Assembly: GCA_964475595.1 (NCBI GenBank)
Contig: CAYYXG010000009.1
Location: forward strand, 1 to 64,000
Length of the DNA stretch: 64,000 nt
Reading direction: 5' to 3'
From: RGEC01 sp964475595
Lineage (GTDB): Bacteria > Bacteroidota > Bacteroidia > NS11-12g > UBA955
The notes under the pieces were generated by a model. The model was not told the origin of the DNA. It made no database searches and worked only from the letters and a program-made list of their open reading frames with translations. Below, one piece after another: positions 8,397 through 17,210 of the stretch. Both the position numbers and the translations under genes were made by a program. How positions within the stretch are numbered: position 1 is the first letter of the stretch; each line of letters begins with the position of its first letter.

Positions 8397-9512
8397 TTGA
8401 AATTCACCCTTCAACATACCGATTCGGCAAGTAAAGCAAGGGTGGGCCTGGTTCAAACAGACCATGGCAGCTTTGAAACCCCTGTGTTTATGCCGGTAGG
8501 CACTGCAGGAACCGTAAAATCCCTGCACCGTGATTTTTTGCTGGACGACATTCAGGCCGGTATCATTTTGGGGAATACCTATCACCTGTATCTTAGGCCC
8601 GGACTGGAAGTTTTACAGCAAGCGGGCGGTCTTCACGCCTTTAGTAACTGGCCCCGCCCAATCCTCACTGATTCCGGCGGCTACCAGGTGTACAGTCTCA
8701 GTGGCACCCGCAAAATGAAGGAGGAGGGCGTTACGTTCCAGAGCCATATTGATGGAAGCCGACATCTGTTTTCCCCAGAAAGTGTTATGGATATACAGCG
8801 TGTTATTGGTGCAGATATCATCATGGCATTTGATGAATGCACGCCCTATCCCTGCGAATATGATTACGCGAAGAAGAGCATGGAAATGACCCACCGCTGG
8901 CTGGATCGATGCTTTACTCAGTTTAACCAAACCCAGCCATTGTATGGATACGAACAATCGTTAATGCCCATTGTGCAGGGCAGCGTTTATGATGATTTGC
9001 GCCGCAAAAGTGCCGAGTATGTGCTGAAACATGAAGCGCCGGGTTATGCCATTGGCGGACTCAGTGTGGGTGAACCCCATGAAGACATGTACAGAATTAC
9101 AGACCTGGTTACTGATATTCTGCCGCAAAACAAGGCCCGTTATCTGATGGGCGTGGGTACACCCGAAAATCTGCTGGAATGCATAGAGCGAGGTATAGAT
9201 ATGTTTGACTGTGTAATGCCCACCCGAAACGGCAGAAACGGAACGATTTTCACCACCCAGGGCATCATCAATATCAGAAATAAGCGCTGGGCGAATGATT
9301 ATGAACCGTTGGATGAATTGACCCCCGAGTATTCAAAGGCCTACATCCGTCACCTGTTTGCAGCCGATGAGATGCTGGGCCCAGTGGTGGCGAGTTTGCA
9401 AAACCTTAGGTTCTATCGCTGGCTGATGTTAAATGCTAGAAAACATATTGTAGATGGAGATTTTATTGCCTGGAAAACGACAATACTGCCCATAATTACC
9501 AAAAAATGGTAA
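8397..9512 (+). CDS. tgt: tRNA-guanine transglycosylase (queuosine biosynthesis), zinc motif absent
   Basis: 371 residues. Family marks include 'FETPVFMPVGTAGTVK', 'ILTDSGGYQVYSLSG' (catalytic Asp region), 'PIVQGSVYDDLRR', 'YAIGGLSVGEP', 'RYLMGVGTPENLLE' and 'MFDCVMPTRNGRNG' (nucleophile Asp). It exchanges guanine 34 in GUN-anticodon tRNAs (including tRNA-His) for the queuosine precursor. The CxCxxC...H zinc site expected after 'EPLD' is missing: the sequence goes straight from 'PLDEL' to 'TPEYSKAYIRHLF'. I recall similar loss in other Bacteroidota enzymes. The start is TTG 8397, right after the porT stop. queD in this window acts in the same pathway. Confidence 0.9.
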   Translation: MKFTLQHTDSASKARVGLVQTDHGSFETPVFMPVGTAGTVKSLHRDFLLDDIQAGIILGNTYHLYLRPGLEVLQQAGGLHAFSNWPRPILTDSGGYQVYSLSGTRKMKEEGVTFQSHIDGSRHLFSPESVMDIQRVIGADIIMAFDECTPYPCEYDYAKKSMEMTHRWLDRCFTQFNQTQPLYGYEQSLMPIVQGSVYDDLRRKSAEYVLKHEAPGYAIGGLSVGEPHEDMYRITDLVTDILPQNKARYLMGVGTPENLLECIERGIDMFDCVMPTRNGRNGTIFTTQGIINIRNKRWANDYEPLDELTPEYSKAYIRHLFAADEMLGPVVASLQNLRFYRWLMLNARKHIVDGDFIAWKTTILPIITKKW

Positions 9513-9515
9513 TAA

Positions 9516-10598
9516 ATGATGAAAAAGCTGGATCTTTATATTGCCAAAAAGTTTCTTACCACGTTTGTGGTCACCATCCTGCTGTTTACCATCATTATCA
9601 TTGTTTTTGACATTGCTGAAAAACTGGATGACTTTCTGGAGCATAAGACCTCTATTCACAGCATTGTCTTTACCTATTACGTGGCTTTTATTCCACACCT
9701 GATTAACACATTTAGCCCCATTTTTATTTTTATTTCGGTCCTATATTTCACCAGCCGACTGGCATCGCGCTCTGAATTTATCAGCATGCTCGCCGGGGGA
9801 ATGTCTTTAAAACGCATTCTGAAGCCGTATATGATTGTGGCCGCTTTCCTTACATTGGTCAGTTATCTGCTCAATGCCTGGGTAATACCGGTTACCGACA
9901 AGGCCCGGGTGCGTTTTGAAAATATGTACCTGCGTGATTACTGGAGCCAGGCCAAATCTACCATTTACCGACAGATTCGACCCGGAGAAATACTGTATAT
10001 GGAGTATTTCAATAACAACGACAGTACCGCCATAGGGGTGAATATTGAAACCTATCAGGGAAAAGAGCTCAAAAGCAATTTGTTTTCGCGTTTCATGCGC
10101 TGGAATAAGGCCACCGGCAAATGGAGAATGGAAATGGTATGGCAAAGAGAATTTCTACCCAACGGTAATCAAAAAATTGCCTACAAGCCCTTTATGGATA
10201 CGGCTCTTCAATTCGATCCCCGTGATTTCTTCTTCAGGATTGATGATGTGCAAAGCTTAAACCAGAATGAACTCCGATCCTTTATTGCCAAGGAAAAAGT
10301 GAGGGGTTCAGAGAATATAAAATTGCTCGAGACGGAGTTGCACCGCCGATATGCATCGCCATTCAGTACGTTTATTTTGGTGGCCATCGGGGTGTTTGTA
10401 GCAGGCCGAAAAACCCGGGGAGGTTTGGGTTATTCCCTCGCAATCGGTATATTCGTTATTATTTTCTTTTTGTTTTTTAGCAAGTATTTTATCAGCATGG
10501 GGCAAACCGGTGTTTTGCCTTCCTGGGTTTCAGTCTGGGCGCTCAATGTTTTGTTTGTGCCTGTGGCCTGGCTGTTTTACAGATTTGCGCAGAAATGA
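9516..10598 (+). CDS. LptF/LptG family permease (lipopolysaccharide export ABC transporter)
   Basis: 360 residues with the YjgP/YjgQ layout. A first membrane helix lies at about residues 13-33 (LTTFVVTILLFTIIIIVFDI), two more between about 48 and 120 around 'ISMLAGGMSLKRILKPY', then a large periplasmic beta domain (about 135-265), and three helices at the C-terminus after 'RYASPFSTFILVAIG'. The partner subunit and ATPase LptB are not in the window. It moves LPS from the inner membrane to the periplasmic bridge. The 3' end overlaps the following lipoprotein gene by 4 bases. Confidence 0.88.
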   Translation: MMKKLDLYIAKKFLTTFVVTILLFTIIIIVFDIAEKLDDFLEHKTSIHSIVFTYYVAFIPHLINTFSPIFIFISVLYFTSRLASRSEFISMLAGGMSLKRILKPYMIVAAFLTLVSYLLNAWVIPVTDKARVRFENMYLRDYWSQAKSTIYRQIRPGEILYMEYFNNNDSTAIGVNIETYQGKELKSNLFSRFMRWNKATGKWRMEMVWQREFLPNGNQKIAYKPFMDTALQFDPRDFFFRIDDVQSLNQNELRSFIAKEKVRGSENIKLLETELHRRYASPFSTFILVAIGVFVAGRKTRGGLGYSLAIGIFVIIFFLFFSKYFISMGQTGVLPSWVSVWALNVLFVPVAWLFYRFAQK

Positions 10599-11272
10599 TC
10601 CGCCTAATGCTCATATCGCTATGGCTGTGCATGACCTTTATCATTTCTTGTAAAAAAATAACCGAAGACTACAAGGCCAAAGGTCCGGAATATTTTCCGC
10701 TTAGGGTAGGTGCGGAAAGACTATACCTATATGATTCCATTCACTATTCAAGACTGTTGAACAATACCCATAGTTTCCGTTTTTGGATTAAGGAATTTAT
10801 CAAAGACAGTTTTATCGATCAGTCCGGTAATCTTTCCTATCGGTTTGAGCAATTTATTAGCAAGGATTCCGGTAAATCCTACGTATTTCATGATCTTTAT
10901 ACGGCTTCTGTTTCGCTTGGCGGTGTGCAAAGGGTGGAGGAAAATCGCCGTAACATGGTATTGAGTTTTCCGATCAGGAATTTGAAACTATGGTATCCCT
11001 ATGACTTTTGGAATGACAGCTTCAGTACCTACATCAAGTATCAGTATACAGCAGTAGATAAGCCATTTGATAACGGTTATATCTCTAATCCGGAAGCGAT
11101 TTTTATTAAACAACAATACGACAGCAGCTTCATATTTATCAGGGAATCGCGTGAAGTGTACGGAAAAAATCAAGGGATGCTTTACCGGAGGAAACGAGAT
11201 ATCGATTTTCAGGATTTCCAAAAGCCCGATGGATTTGAAATTACCTGGCAATTAATCCGGTATTTCCCATGA
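10595..11272 (+). CDS. lipoprotein of unknown function, paralogue 1
   Basis: 225 residues with a lipoprotein signal: hydrophobic start, then 'FIISC' with Cys19 followed by KK. I do not recognise a named family. 'EYFPLRVGAERLYLYDS' near the N-terminus and 'SREVYGKNQGMLYRRKR' near the C-terminus have counterparts in the next gene (IQLKPGQRRIYMVDS; YREVYGKGIGLLFKEN), so the two are diverged tandem duplicates. It overlaps the permease and the next gene by 4 bases each, suggesting one operon and possibly an envelope role linked to LPS export, protease action or both. That link is inference. Confidence 0.75.
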   Translation: MIRLMLISLWLCMTFIISCKKITEDYKAKGPEYFPLRVGAERLYLYDSIHYSRLLNNTHSFRFWIKEFIKDSFIDQSGNLSYRFEQFISKDSGKSYVFHDLYTASVSLGGVQRVEENRRNMVLSFPIRNLKLWYPYDFWNDSFSTYIKYQYTAVDKPFDNGYISNPEAIFIKQQYDSSFIFIRESREVYGKNQGMLYRRKRDIDFQDFQKPDGFEITWQLIRYFP

Positions 11273-11931
11273 AAATTTACTTGCTTGTTTTTGCGCTTAT
11301 TGTGGTTTCGTGGGGATGTAAAAAAGATGAGTTGAGTAAAACCGGACAGGAAAATTTATCGGCGTGGATACAATTAAAACCGGGGCAGCGGAGAATATAT
11401 ATGGTTGATTCTCTGGCTTTTCGCCGTGATAAATCACTCCCGGATACATTCACCTTTCAATGGATGGAAATGGTGGATACCGTTTTTGAGGACAATGTGC
11501 AGGAACTTGCCGCCAGGATTAAAATCGTTACCCGAAAAGACAGTCTGGATTTTTGGCAGTTCAAAAGAATGTATTATGCCAAAATTACGCGCGATTATTA
11601 TGAACGAGTGGAGGAGAATATCCGGTACCTTAAGGTGAGTTTTCCGCTGGTGGAAGAGGCCCTGTGGAACATGAATAGTAGAAATAACCTGCCTGCCACC
11701 TGGCTGTATTACGAGGATTTAAACAAGCCATACAAAGAAGGATTCATTCCCGCAGATAGTGCACTGACCATTGTGGCTAGGTCCATTGATAACAGCATTG
11801 AAAAGTACAGTTACCGCGAAGTATATGGTAAAGGCATAGGACTGCTGTTTAAGGAGAATGTAGAAATGCTGAAGCAGGGAAATAATTGGGATGGTTATAA
11901 AAGAACGCAAAAACTTGTGTATGCGGATTAA
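11269..11931 (+). CDS. lipoprotein of unknown function, paralogue 2
   Basis: 220 residues. The signal MKIYLLVFALIVVSWGC gives a lipobox 'VSWGC' with Cys17 followed by KK. It shares the length and the N- and C-terminal motifs of the preceding gene, plus 'RVEENIRYLKVSFPLVEEAL' against 'RVEENRRNMVLSFPIRNLKL'. It is therefore a paralogue arranged in tandem. Expected to be a membrane-anchored periplasmic or outer-membrane-attached beta protein. It overlaps the upstream gene by 4 bases and the downstream protease by 11 bases. Confidence 0.75.
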   Translation: MKIYLLVFALIVVSWGCKKDELSKTGQENLSAWIQLKPGQRRIYMVDSLAFRRDKSLPDTFTFQWMEMVDTVFEDNVQELAARIKIVTRKDSLDFWQFKRMYYAKITRDYYERVEENIRYLKVSFPLVEEALWNMNSRNNLPATWLYYEDLNKPYKEGFIPADSALTIVARSIDNSIEKYSYREVYGKGIGLLFKENVEMLKQGNNWDGYKRTQKLVYAD

Positions 11932-13570
11932 ATTCACTATATTAGTGTGTTTATTCCCGCTCCTTTTAACAGCGGATACCACCGAATACTTTTTTTGGGT
12001 GACTTTCAGGGATAAAGCAGGTAGTGAGATCTATCTGAAACAACCGGAAACGTTCCTCAGCAGACGATCCATTCTAAAAAAACATGCTGCAGGCATCGGT
12101 ATCACCTTTGACGATTTACCGGTTTCCCATCAGTACATTACAGGATTGAAATTACAGGGTTTTGCCGTGCAGTTTGGCAGCCGTTGGCTGAATGCCGCAT
12201 TGGTGGTTACACCGGATTCAGGGGCAGTTCAGCATTTGTCGGAAATAGATTTTGTGAAATCGGTATTGCCGCTGGGCTATAAAACCCATGACAGGGCAGA
12301 AAAATCTGAGGCGGGGGTAATGGAAGAAGCATCCATCCCCGTAAAAACAGAACCGAGCGCCAGGAACTACTACGGGGCCGCCCAGGATCAAATCACACAA
12401 ATGGGTATTGATGCATTACACCGCAAAGGATTTACGGGAAAGGGAATTACCATTGCTGTGCTGGATGCGGGATTTTACCAAGCCAGCAGGATGCAGTTGT
12501 TCGACAGTCTTTTTTCCCAGGGTAGAATGGTGAAAACCTTTGATTATGTGGACCATGAAGTGGATGTGTTTGATGATGATGACCATGGCATGCAGGTGCT
12601 GAGTTGCCTTGCTGCAAACAAAGAGGGGGTAATGGTGGGTTCTGCACCGGCAGCTACTTTTATGCTGTTTCGCACAGAGGATGCTGCCATTGAAATGCCC
12701 TTTGAGGAAGCATTGTGGGTACAGGCAGCAGAGCAGGCGGATGCTTTGGGCGCAGATATTATTACAACATCGCTGGGATATACTACGTTTGATGATGAAA
12801 GGTATCATCATCGTTTGTCGGATCTGGATGGCAAAACAACCCTCATAAGCCGGGCTGCTGAGATGGCTGCCTCGCGCGGAATGGTGGTGGTGTGCAGTGC
12901 CGGAAATGAAGGTGACAATTCCTGGGGTAAACTGGCAGCACCCGCTGATGCTGAGCATGTGATTGCCGTGGCTGCCGTGGGTAAGGATGGGGAAGTGGCC
13001 GGCTTTAGCAGTCGCGGCCCAACAGCCGATGGGAGAATTAAACCGGATGTAGCAGCCATGGGAAAAAGAACAGCCGTTGCCTCCGGCAGTGGCTATATTG
13101 TAAAATCCAACGGAACCAGCTACAGTGCGCCGATAATGGCAGGTGCGCTTGCCTCGGCCATGCAATATACAGGAATGACCGCCGCGGAATTGAGAAGCAC
13201 ACTTTTATCGGGCAATTCCCTCGATACGTTTGTAGGGTTTGGCATTCCTGATTTTTCAGATGCTAAATGGAAACCCGTAAAACCTAACCCAAAAAGTCAT
13301 GAAGCTGCCGATCCGCGTTTTATCCAGTGGGTTCCGGCAGACACTGTGAATTCCCCATTTGTAATCGGTACGCGATTTACGCCGGAGAAAACATGGTCAT
13401 ACAAACTTAGCTGCGATTGTGGCAAGATCTGGCAGAATGCCCCGCTGGAAAAGGTCTCCGCTAATTGGTATGGCACATTAATTGTTCCAAAAGTATCAGG
13501 ATTACACTTTCTTGAGGTAACCGATGGAAAAACAGTTTTTAAAGAGAGTTTTTATTATCACAAACCATGA
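11921..13570 (+). CDS. secreted subtilisin-like serine peptidase (S8 family)
   Basis: 549 residues from ATG 11921, chosen because it gives a signal peptide (MRIKFTILVCLFPLLLTA); an upstream ATG at 11891 would add ten charged residues. A propeptide-like region precedes the catalytic domain. The triad is visible: Asp182 in 'AVLDAGF', His222 in 'DDDHGMQV' and Ser400 in 'NGTSYSAPIMAGAL', with oxyanion Asn329 in 'SAGNEGD'. 'GFSSRGPTADGRIKPDV' is classic S8. About 125 residues follow the catalytic domain without a type IX sorting signature, so it is probably periplasmic or released. It sits in an overlapping operon with two lipoproteins and a small secreted protein. Confidence 0.9.
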   Translation: MRIKFTILVCLFPLLLTADTTEYFFWVTFRDKAGSEIYLKQPETFLSRRSILKKHAAGIGITFDDLPVSHQYITGLKLQGFAVQFGSRWLNAALVVTPDSGAVQHLSEIDFVKSVLPLGYKTHDRAEKSEAGVMEEASIPVKTEPSARNYYGAAQDQITQMGIDALHRKGFTGKGITIAVLDAGFYQASRMQLFDSLFSQGRMVKTFDYVDHEVDVFDDDDHGMQVLSCLAANKEGVMVGSAPAATFMLFRTEDAAIEMPFEEALWVQAAEQADALGADIITTSLGYTTFDDERYHHRLSDLDGKTTLISRAAEMAASRGMVVVCSAGNEGDNSWGKLAAPADAEHVIAVAAVGKDGEVAGFSSRGPTADGRIKPDVAAMGKRTAVASGSGYIVKSNGTSYSAPIMAGALASAMQYTGMTAAELRSTLLSGNSLDTFVGFGIPDFSDAKWKPVKPNPKSHEAADPRFIQWVPADTVNSPFVIGTRFTPEKTWSYKLSCDCGKIWQNAPLEKVSANWYGTLIVPKVSGLHFLEVTDGKTVFKESFYYHKP

Positions 13571-14049
13571 ATAATTTGAAAAAGATAGCCCTGATGTGCT
13601 GTTTGATGCCACTTTCACTACTGGCTCAAAAAGTAGTTACCAAATCACGCCACCTACGCATCACCGATGCTGAAGTTACCGTGAGCTATCCCGGCATTCA
13701 GGGGGCACCCATTTTTCGGCAATACAAGGTAACGGTGGTTTTGAGAAAATCGATGAAAACCTTACCGGATACCCTGTTTGCGGATGGTTTTGCCGAACAG
13801 CTAAAACTCACGCCCATCGATGCCGGAAATGGATTTTACAAGAAGGGCTCCAGTATTACGTTTATCGCAACCGTGACCGTAAACACCGCAGAAAATGCGG
13901 AGAATAATGATGCATATTCGAAGCAATCATCTCTGGCAGGAGATGGGGTTTGCATTATCCGTTACTATGTGACGAAAAGGTCAAAGCAGCAACCCATATA
14001 CCTTCGTGCCAAAACCTTGAATAAAGGGGCTGAAGTATTTATGCCGTAA
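13567..14049 (+). CDS. small secreted protein of unknown function
   Basis: 160 residues with signal peptide ending 'LMPLSLLAQ'. The mature part is beta-rich ('ITDAEVTVSYPGIQGAP', 'FRQYKVTVVLRKS') with no recognised family. A single Cys (CIIRYYV) lies near residue 130. It overlaps the protease stop by 4 bases (ATGA), so it is translationally coupled and may be a partner, inhibitor or substrate of the protease; none of these is shown by sequence. It ends 5 bases before the convergent rlmI gene. Confidence 0.65.
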   Translation: MNNLKKIALMCCLMPLSLLAQKVVTKSRHLRITDAEVTVSYPGIQGAPIFRQYKVTVVLRKSMKTLPDTLFADGFAEQLKLTPIDAGNGFYKKGSSITFIATVTVNTAENAENNDAYSKQSSLAGDGVCIIRYYVTKRSKQQPIYLRAKTLNKGAEVFMP

Positions 14050-14054
14050 GGTTT

Positions 14055-15260
14055 TTATTCGATGTAAAGAACCAGCCCTTTGAGGTAATGTCCTTCCGGG
14101 TGAAATAAATTGACGGGATGATCCGGTCCTTGGCCTAGTCTGTGAAGGATTCTTGCACTTCTTCCGGCTTCAATTCCAGCAGCGGTAACGGTGTTGGCAA
14201 ACAAAGTGTCATCGATAACCTGACTGCAGGAGAAGGTGAAAAGCAATCCCCCCGGTTTTACGGTTTGTATCCCCAGCTGATTGAGCCGTTTATATCCCAT
14301 CACCGCTTGGTGTTTTTTGGATAAACTTTTGGCAAATGCAGGCGGATCCAGCACCACTATGTCGTAGCATTCTTTATTGTCTTTCAGGTATTGAGGTACG
14401 TCTGCTGCCACGGTAAGGTGATTCTGGGCTACCCCGTTCAATGCCGCGTTTTCTGCAGCCAGCTGCACCGCTTTTTCAGATATATCAACGCTACAAACTT
14501 CTGCAGCGCCGGCTTTCAGCGCATATACTGAAAATCCGCCTGTGTAACAAAAAGTATTCAATACGGTTTTGCCATGGCTGTATTGCGCCAACAGTTGTCG
14601 GTTGTCTCGCTGATCCAGAAAAAAGCCCGTTTTTTGTCCGGCCACCCAATTCACTTTGAATTGAATGTGGTTTTCAGTGGCCACCGTTTCAGGGGTTTCT
14701 CCCTTTAGAAAAAGATCATCTGCACCGGGATCATGCATGGAGGCACGGCTTTTTGCAAAAATGGTTTTTAAGGCACCGCCGTATACTTCATCCAGGGCTT
14801 CTGCAATTGCTTTTTGGGCATAATACATGCCGTGGCTGTGAGATTGAATGACAGCGCAATCGCCATAAATATCAATGATCAGTCCGGGTAGTTCATCTCC
14901 CTCGCCATGCACCAGCCGGTAAGCATTGGTAATGGAAAAGTCTCCGAATAATTTCTTCCGCAGATCAACACATGATTGTAGTCTGTTTTTCCAGAAAGTA
15001 TGATTGGGGATTTCCTGTGTTCGGCTGAGTATTCTCAAGATAATGGATCCATTGCCAATGTGTCCTGATGCTAGGTATTCTCCTTTAGAATCAAGCACTT
15101 CGGCCCAATCTCCGGGTTGAATATTTTCGGCTTGATGAACGGCACCACTAAAAATCCACGGATGCCCCCTGAGAACTGAATGTTCTTTCCCGCGTTTCAG
15201 TATAATCTTTTTTGTTTTCAGTGCTGCAAAGTTCAGGTAATTCGCGGAACTTTGAAGCAT
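14055..15260 (-). CDS. rlmI: 23S rRNA cytosine methyltransferase, RlmI-like (PUA plus SAM methyltransferase)
   Basis: 401 residues from the ATG at 15260. Homology to the family begins only at 'KTKKIILKRGKEHSVLRGHP' (residue 15), the N-terminal PUA domain. The methyltransferase core shows 'VNWVAGQKTGFFLDQRDNR', 'VLNTFCYTGGFSVYALKAGA' (motif I) and 'DIVVLDPPAFAKS' (motif IV). It should methylate C1962 of 23S rRNA or an equivalent position. A -7 box at 15227-15234 lies inside the N-terminal codons, so the true start may be a CTG near 15221 read from a leaderless transcript, removing 13 residues. Confidence 0.88.
   Translation of the reverse strand: MLQSSANYLNFAALKTKKIILKRGKEHSVLRGHPWIFSGAVHQAENIQPGDWAEVLDSKGEYLASGHIGNGSIILRILSRTQEIPNHTFWKNRLQSCVDLRKKLFGDFSITNAYRLVHGEGDELPGLIIDIYGDCAVIQSHSHGMYYAQKAIAEALDEVYGGALKTIFAKSRASMHDPGADDLFLKGETPETVATENHIQFKVNWVAGQKTGFFLDQRDNRQLLAQYSHGKTVLNTFCYTGGFSVYALKAGAAEVCSVDISEKAVQLAAENAALNGVAQNHLTVAADVPQYLKDNKECYDIVVLDPPAFAKSLSKKHQAVMGYKRLNQLGIQTVKPGGLLFTFSCSQVIDDTLFANTVTAAGIEAGRSARILHRLGQGPDHPVNLFHPEGHYLKGLVLYIE
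15227..15234 (-). promoter_or_regulatory. probable -7 box (GAACTTTG) for rlmI
   Basis: Minus-strand GAACTTTG has one mismatch to TAnnTTTG. It lies downstream of the only ATG of rlmI, which argues for a shorter protein starting around 15221. It mirrors an identical octamer on the plus strand at 15247-15254. Confidence 0.4.
15247..15254 (+). promoter_or_regulatory. probable -7 box (GAACTTTG) for the Nif3-like gene
   Basis: GAACTTTG is followed by 8 bases and the ATG at 15263. One mismatch to TAnnTTTG. Identical to the octamer upstream of tpiA with the same 8-base spacing. Confidence 0.5.
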
Positions 15261-15262
15261 TC

Positions 15263-16360
15263 ATGAAATTGTTTGAAATAATTGAAGCCATTGAAAAGGT
15301 GGCACCGCCTTCCTTGCAGGAGGATTACGATAACAGCGGATTGCTCGTAGGTTCGCCACAGACTGAAATTAAAAAGGCCCTGTTAACGCTTGATACCACC
15401 GAGGCAGTGGTGGAAGAGGCCATTTCGGAAGGATGCGATCTCATTATTTCCCATCACCCCATTGTATTTCGGGGTTTAAAGCGGTTGAACGGAAATAATT
15501 ACGTAGAAAGGGTAGTGATGTCGGCCATCAAGAATAACATTGCCATTTATGCCTGCCATACCAATCTTGACAATGTGTTGAAGCAGGGTGTGAATAGTAA
15601 AATAGCAACTAAGCTGGGCTTATCAGAACTACAGATTCTGAAACCCATGCAACAGGCATTGATGAAACTTACTGTTTTTACACCGCATACCCATGCAGAC
15701 GCTGTTCGTGAGGCCCTGTTTGCAGGAGGTGCCGGCCACGTGGGCAACTATGATGAGTGCAGTTTTAATATTCATGGACAAGGTACTTTTCGGGGTGGGG
15801 AAAATACAAACCCTGTTATTGGAAAAAGGGGTGAAAGAACCGCGCTGGAAGAGCAGCGAATTGAGGTTTTATTGCCTAAAAATAGATTTTCACAGGTGAT
15901 GAAATCGTTGCGAATAGCGCATCCATATGAGGAAATTGCCTACTATTCCGTAGATCTGAATAATGTCTGGCAGGATGCAGGCAGTGGTGTAATCGGGGTG
16001 TTGGAAAAACCTATTCAGGGCGAACAATTTCCGGCTTTTGTAAAAGAAATGCTGAATGCAGAAGTAGTAAGGTATACGGCGCCTGTGGCTTGGGTTAAAA
16101 GGGTGGCAGTTTGCGGCGGAAGTGGGGCTTTTCTCATTAAAAATGCTGTTCAATCCGGCGCGGATGCATACATTACCGGTGATGTTAAATACCATGAATT
16201 TTTTGACGCTGAAAACCGCATGATGATTTGCGATCCGGGGCATTATGAATCGGAACAATTTACAATCGAACTTTTTGCTGAGATTTTATCAGAAAAATTC
16301 CCTAATTTTGCAACCCGTTTTTCGCATACATACACCAACCCCATACAATATCACTATTAA
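15263..16360 (+). CDS. Nif3-like dinuclear metal centre protein
   Basis: 365 residues from ATG 15263, chosen over the longer frame because the conserved start 'MKLFEIIEAIEKVAPPSLQE' follows and the -7 box ends 8 bases upstream. Family motifs: 'DYDNSGLLVG', 'ISHHPIVFRGLK' (metal-binding His pair), 'IYACHTNLDNV' and 'CGGSGAFLI' with 'YITGDVKYHEFFDAE' at the C-terminus. The central ~110-residue insertion is typical of the long form. Members form hexamers with a bimetal site; a GTP cyclohydrolase-like activity has been proposed but the role is unsettled. The zinc-ribbon gene 4 bases downstream is a common partner. Confidence 0.9.
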   Translation: MKLFEIIEAIEKVAPPSLQEDYDNSGLLVGSPQTEIKKALLTLDTTEAVVEEAISEGCDLIISHHPIVFRGLKRLNGNNYVERVVMSAIKNNIAIYACHTNLDNVLKQGVNSKIATKLGLSELQILKPMQQALMKLTVFTPHTHADAVREALFAGGAGHVGNYDECSFNIHGQGTFRGGENTNPVIGKRGERTALEEQRIEVLLPKNRFSQVMKSLRIAHPYEEIAYYSVDLNNVWQDAGSGVIGVLEKPIQGEQFPAFVKEMLNAEVVRYTAPVAWVKRVAVCGGSGAFLIKNAVQSGADAYITGDVKYHEFFDAENRMMICDPGHYESEQFTIELFAEILSEKFPNFATRFSHTYTNPIQYHY

Positions 16361-16363
16361 CCA

Positions 16364-17164
16364 ATGGATATCAGCGTAGAAAAGAAACTCACCGATCTCT
16401 GGACTCTTCAAAAGATAGATTCACGCCTGGACGGGCTTCGTTCCATGTTGGGTGAACTCCCCATGGAAGTTGCCGATCTGGAAGACAGCATCGTAGGTCT
16501 CGAAACCCGTGTAAGTCACGTTCAGGAAGAGATTGCCCAGGTAGAGGGTGAAATTTCCGATAAAAGAATCAGCATCAAAGATTTTAACCGCAACATCGAA
16601 AAATACGATGAGCAGTTAAATAATATTAAAAACAGCCGCGAGTTCGAGGCCATTGAAAAAGAAAAGGAGATTGCCGGATTGGAAATTCTTCAGGCCGAGA
16701 AAAAAATCCGTGAATTGGGCAGGTTGTTGGATATCAAGAAAGAATTGCTGGATAAAACCACTGAAGATCTGGATAATCGCAAAAAAGACCTCGAATTTAA
16801 ACAGAGCGAACTTTCTGAAATTGAGAAGGAAAACCAGGAGGAAATAGAAAAGATCCATGCTGAAAGAGTGAAAGCAGAGTCTTCCCTGGATGAGCGCTAC
16901 AAAAGAGCATACAACCGCATTCGTGAAAATATGCGCAATGGCATTGCAGTGGCGCCTATTCTCCGCGGAAGTTGCGGAGGATGTTTCTCCAAAATTCCCC
17001 CTCAAAGACACAGCGATATCCGTGCACACTTCCGCATCATCGATTGCGAACATTGCGGTCGAATTTTGGTGGATCAAACCATTACAGGCCTTGAGTCCGT
17101 TGCAGAGGTGAAGGAGGAAAAAGCCACACGTCGCAAGATTCGTCTGACTGCAAAGGCAGAATAA
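16364..17164 (+). CDS. coiled-coil zinc-ribbon protein (CT398/DUF164 type)
   Basis: 266 residues. Residues about 15-185 are a long Glu/Lys-rich coiled coil (for example 'NIEKYDEQLNNIKNSREFEA'). The C-terminal part has a C4 zinc ribbon: 'CGGCFSKIPPQ' followed by 'CEHCGRIL'. Members of this family occur next to Nif3-like genes in many bacteria and are thought to bind nucleic acid or a partner protein; the function is not established. It starts 4 bases after the Nif3-like stop and is followed by a strong terminator, so the two form a bicistron. Confidence 0.88.
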   Translation: MDISVEKKLTDLWTLQKIDSRLDGLRSMLGELPMEVADLEDSIVGLETRVSHVQEEIAQVEGEISDKRISIKDFNRNIEKYDEQLNNIKNSREFEAIEKEKEIAGLEILQAEKKIRELGRLLDIKKELLDKTTEDLDNRKKDLEFKQSELSEIEKENQEEIEKIHAERVKAESSLDERYKRAYNRIRENMRNGIAVAPILRGSCGGCFSKIPPQRHSDIRAHFRIIDCEHCGRILVDQTITGLESVAEVKEEKATRRKIRLTAKAE

Positions 17165-17186
17165 GAATTATCAAAAAATAACAATG

Positions 17187-17210
17187 AAAGCCGGACTCAG
17201 TACCGGCTTT
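17187..17210. terminator. bidirectional intrinsic terminator
   Basis: AAAGCCGG, an 8-base loop and CCGGCTTT form a perfect stem, with T-rich sequence after it on the plus strand. It separates the zinc-ribbon gene from the convergent lipoprotein, whose stop codon touches the stem. Confidence 0.8.

Noticed and set aside
12416..13165. 249-codon open frame antisense to the subtilase, rich in His and Cys
   Set aside because: Composition is that expected from the complement of a protease gene with GAT/ATG-rich codons; no start signal or known domain.
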